In this document: piece by piece, positions 5,226 through 5,951 of the stretch
Layout: every line of letters begins with the position of its first letter
Position numbering within the stretch: position 1 is the first letter of the stretch
Assembly: GCA_003173995.1 (NCBI GenBank)
Contig: PRDT01000006.1
Location: forward strand, 1 to 5,951
Direction of reading: 5' to 3'
Origin: Candidatus Levyibacteriota bacterium
GTDB taxonomy: Bacteria; Patescibacteriota; Microgenomatia; Levybacterales; UBA12049
DNA length: 5,951 nt
The notes under the pieces: model-generated
Seen by the model: the letters and a program-made list of their open reading frames with translations, nothing else
The model's database searches: none
What the model was told of the DNA's origin: nothing
Made by a program: the position numbers and the translations under genes

Positions 5226-5246
5226 AACATTATCGTTTTACTTTTT
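5217..5246 (+). terminator. Weak A/U-rich hairpin over the stop codon, possible terminator
   Basis: AAGTAGAA (5220-5227) can pair with TTTTACTT (5236-5243) around an 8-base loop, extended by three more weak pairs into the T-run at 5242-5246. The stem is almost all A-U with G-U wobbles and the T-run is partly inside it, so termination would be inefficient. It follows the repeat-protein gene at the right place. Confidence 0.25.
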
Positions 5247-5301
5247 AGCCAGCGGCTTAGTCCAACGGCAAACTAGGCGACAGAGAAGGAACTGTAAACT
5301 T

Positions 5302-5339
5302 AGTAAGGGCTTGTTGCTTGTATAAGGCAAGCCCTTACT
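5302..5339 (+). other. Strong 12-bp hairpin in the leader of the collagen-like gene
   Basis: AGTAAGGGCTTG (5302-5313) pairs perfectly with CAAGCCCTTACT (5328-5339) around a 14-base loop. The sequence after it has no T-tract, so it is not a standard intrinsic terminator on either strand. It ends 17 bases before the ribosome site at 5357. It could stabilise the 5' end of the structural-gene mRNA, mark an RNase processing site, or slow read-through from the upstream gene. Pairing is seen; function is inferred. Confidence 0.6.
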
Positions 5340-5356
5340 GTAACCGCAATAGACCC

Positions 5357-5372
5357 AAGGAGAATTACCGTG
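5357..5372 (+). promoter_or_regulatory. Strong ribosome binding site fixing a GTG start
   Basis: AAGGAG (5357-5362) is the best Shine-Dalgarno match in the window and lies seven bases before GTG 5370-5372. The next in-frame ATG (5394) has no such site, so the GTG is the start. Confidence 0.8.
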
Positions 5373-5951
5373 ACCATCCCCATAACTTTCACCATGACAG
5401 GTCAAGTAGATCCAGCATTAATAACAGGACCACAAGGTCCTATCGGTCCGCAAGGAGTACAAGGGCCACAAGGAATACCAGGTCAAGCCGGAGCACAAGG
5501 TGCCGCAGGACCGCAAGGACCGCCAAGTATTCCGGCAATTCCTTCGAATGCAATTTGCTCTGGAGTACTCGACAACTATTCAGGTGCACCATGGAACGTA
5601 ACACACGATGCAGCAACGCCAGGTACAACGGCGAATATGGCAACTGCATATGTCGATGCAATCAACGGGCGTAACTTTCACTTTGATTACACCGGACAGG
5701 CTGGTGTACGATTCTCGTTATTCTTTGATTCTGATACAAGCTCTCAGCATTTTTGCTATGATGTTCAAGTCAGATTTACCGACCCGAGTCAAATTCTAAA
5801 TATGGAACTAGATATGAATCAGGTCCTGTCGGATGGACGAACTGCAATATTTGATTGTCAGTGCGCATCAGGAAGTAAGACGTGGGAGGTTAATGCTTGG
5901 CATCCCTCTAGGATTATAGGTAATCCGCAGCAATGGGGCACAGGCTGGAAT
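5370..5951 (+). CDS. Collagen-like phage structural / tail-fibre protein (partial, N-terminal 194 residues)
   Basis: The frame is open from GTG 5370 to the right edge, 194 codons without a stop. Residues 1-19 are a short lead-in. Residues 20-52 are eleven consecutive Gly-X-Y triplets (GPQGPIGPQG...GPQGPP), a collagen-like triple helix as found in phage tail fibres and spikes, where it forms a trimeric shaft. From residue 53 the protein changes to a beta-rich globular domain: WNVTHDAATPG, NFHFDYTG, GVRFSLFFDSDTSSQHFCYDVQV, then ILNMELDMNQVLSDGRTAIFDCQC. The last motif resembles, from memory, a jelly-roll-like domain found in many acidobacterial and soil-bacterial secreted proteins. A role in host-surface or glycan binding is inferred. 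It is the first structural gene in the window. The C-terminus lies outside it. Confidence 0.85.
   Translation, partial: MTIPITFTMTGQVDPALITGPQGPIGPQGVQGPQGIPGQAGAQGAAGPQGPPSIPAIPSNAICSGVLDNYSGAPWNVTHDAATPGTTANMATAYVDAINGRNFHFDYTGQAGVRFSLFFDSDTSSQHFCYDVQVRFTDPSQILNMELDMNQVLSDGRTAIFDCQCASGSKTWEVNAWHPSRIIGNPQQWGTGWN
5427..5525 (+). repeat. Collagen Gly-X-Y coding repeat, 11 triplets
   Basis: Eleven uninterrupted triplets starting with a glycine codon (GGA, GGT or GGG) encode GPQ, GPI, GVQ, GIP, GQA, GAQ, GAA and GPP units, with GPQ used four times. Glutamine and proline dominate the X and Y positions, as is usual for phage collagen-like segments, where proline hydroxylation is absent. Confidence 0.92.

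Noticed and set aside
4352..5230. Long antisense open frame of about 290 codons, very Ser and Phe rich
   Set aside because: It is the reverse complement of the GAC/GAT and AAG/TCT repeats, which contain no stops on that strand. It has no ribosome site and lies over a well-supported gene.
5249..5300. tRNA-like stretch (TTAGTCCAACGGCAAAC...GGCGACAG...CTGTAAAC)
   Set aside because: It resembles the D-arm and anticodon region of a tRNA, but no T arm or matching acceptor stem can be drawn and the anticodon stem is only four pairs. At most a decayed relic.
5318..5674. Arg/Ser/Thr-rich + strand frame over the leader and collagen gene
   Set aside because: It is an out-of-frame reading of the Gly-X-Y repeat. 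The GTG-start frame has a strong ribosome site, collagen triplets and stays open to the edge.
1..5951. CRISPR array, insertion sequence or integrase attachment site
   Set aside because: No spaced direct repeats, transposase, integrase or terminal inverted repeats were seen. The only repeats are coding repeats, and no duplicated tRNA end marks an attachment site.

Overview
The window reads as part of the genome of a tailed double-stranded DNA bacteriophage (Caudoviricetes). Every supported gene is on the + strand. Genes are short and tightly packed, with ATGA stop/start overlaps and gaps of a few bases. The set is typical of a virulent phage: a SLOG-fold DUF2493 protein, a stand-alone 5'-3' exonuclease of the FEN family, a phage-encoded tRNA, small hypothetical proteins and a collagen-like structural protein. 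The DNA is AT-leaning and uses many ATA and AGA codons. The C-terminal part of the collagen-like protein recalls, from memory, a domain common in Acidobacteria and other soil bacteria, so a soil or environmental host is a weak inference.

Layout. Positions 1-911 hold the end of an unidentified gene, a DUF2493/SLOG protein translationally coupled to it, and a 141-residue protein that I read as a member of the Acb2/Tad1 cyclic-nucleotide 'sponge' superfamily (anti-CBASS/anti-Thoeris). Positions 912-1117 have no protein gene. They hold two strong inverted repeats followed by a complete tRNA with anticodon CAT, whose body looks more like tRNA-Ile2 than tRNA-Met. Positions 1118-3131 form an operon-like run: a ribbon-helix-helix-like small protein, an unknown 100-residue protein, a second and more divergent SLOG-like protein with a basic N-terminal tail, and the FEN nuclease with all expected metal ligands. 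Positions 3132-3312 are a non-coding gap with a candidate promoter. Positions 3313-5225 hold a divergent sigma-factor-like protein, a cysteine-rich probable metal-binding protein, and an extraordinary block-charged Asp/Lys/Ser repeat protein with a small C-terminal domain. Positions 5226-5369 are a structured leader. A GTG-start collagen-like fibre protein then runs off the right edge.

Together the left part looks like an early/replication and counter-defence region and the right end starts a structural region. The sigma-like gene sits at the junction, which would suit a switch to late transcription; this is inference. The most interesting lead is the Tad1-like protein lying among two SLOG-fold proteins, because SLOG domains are the ligand sensors of some nucleotide-signalling defence systems such as ThsA of Thoeris.
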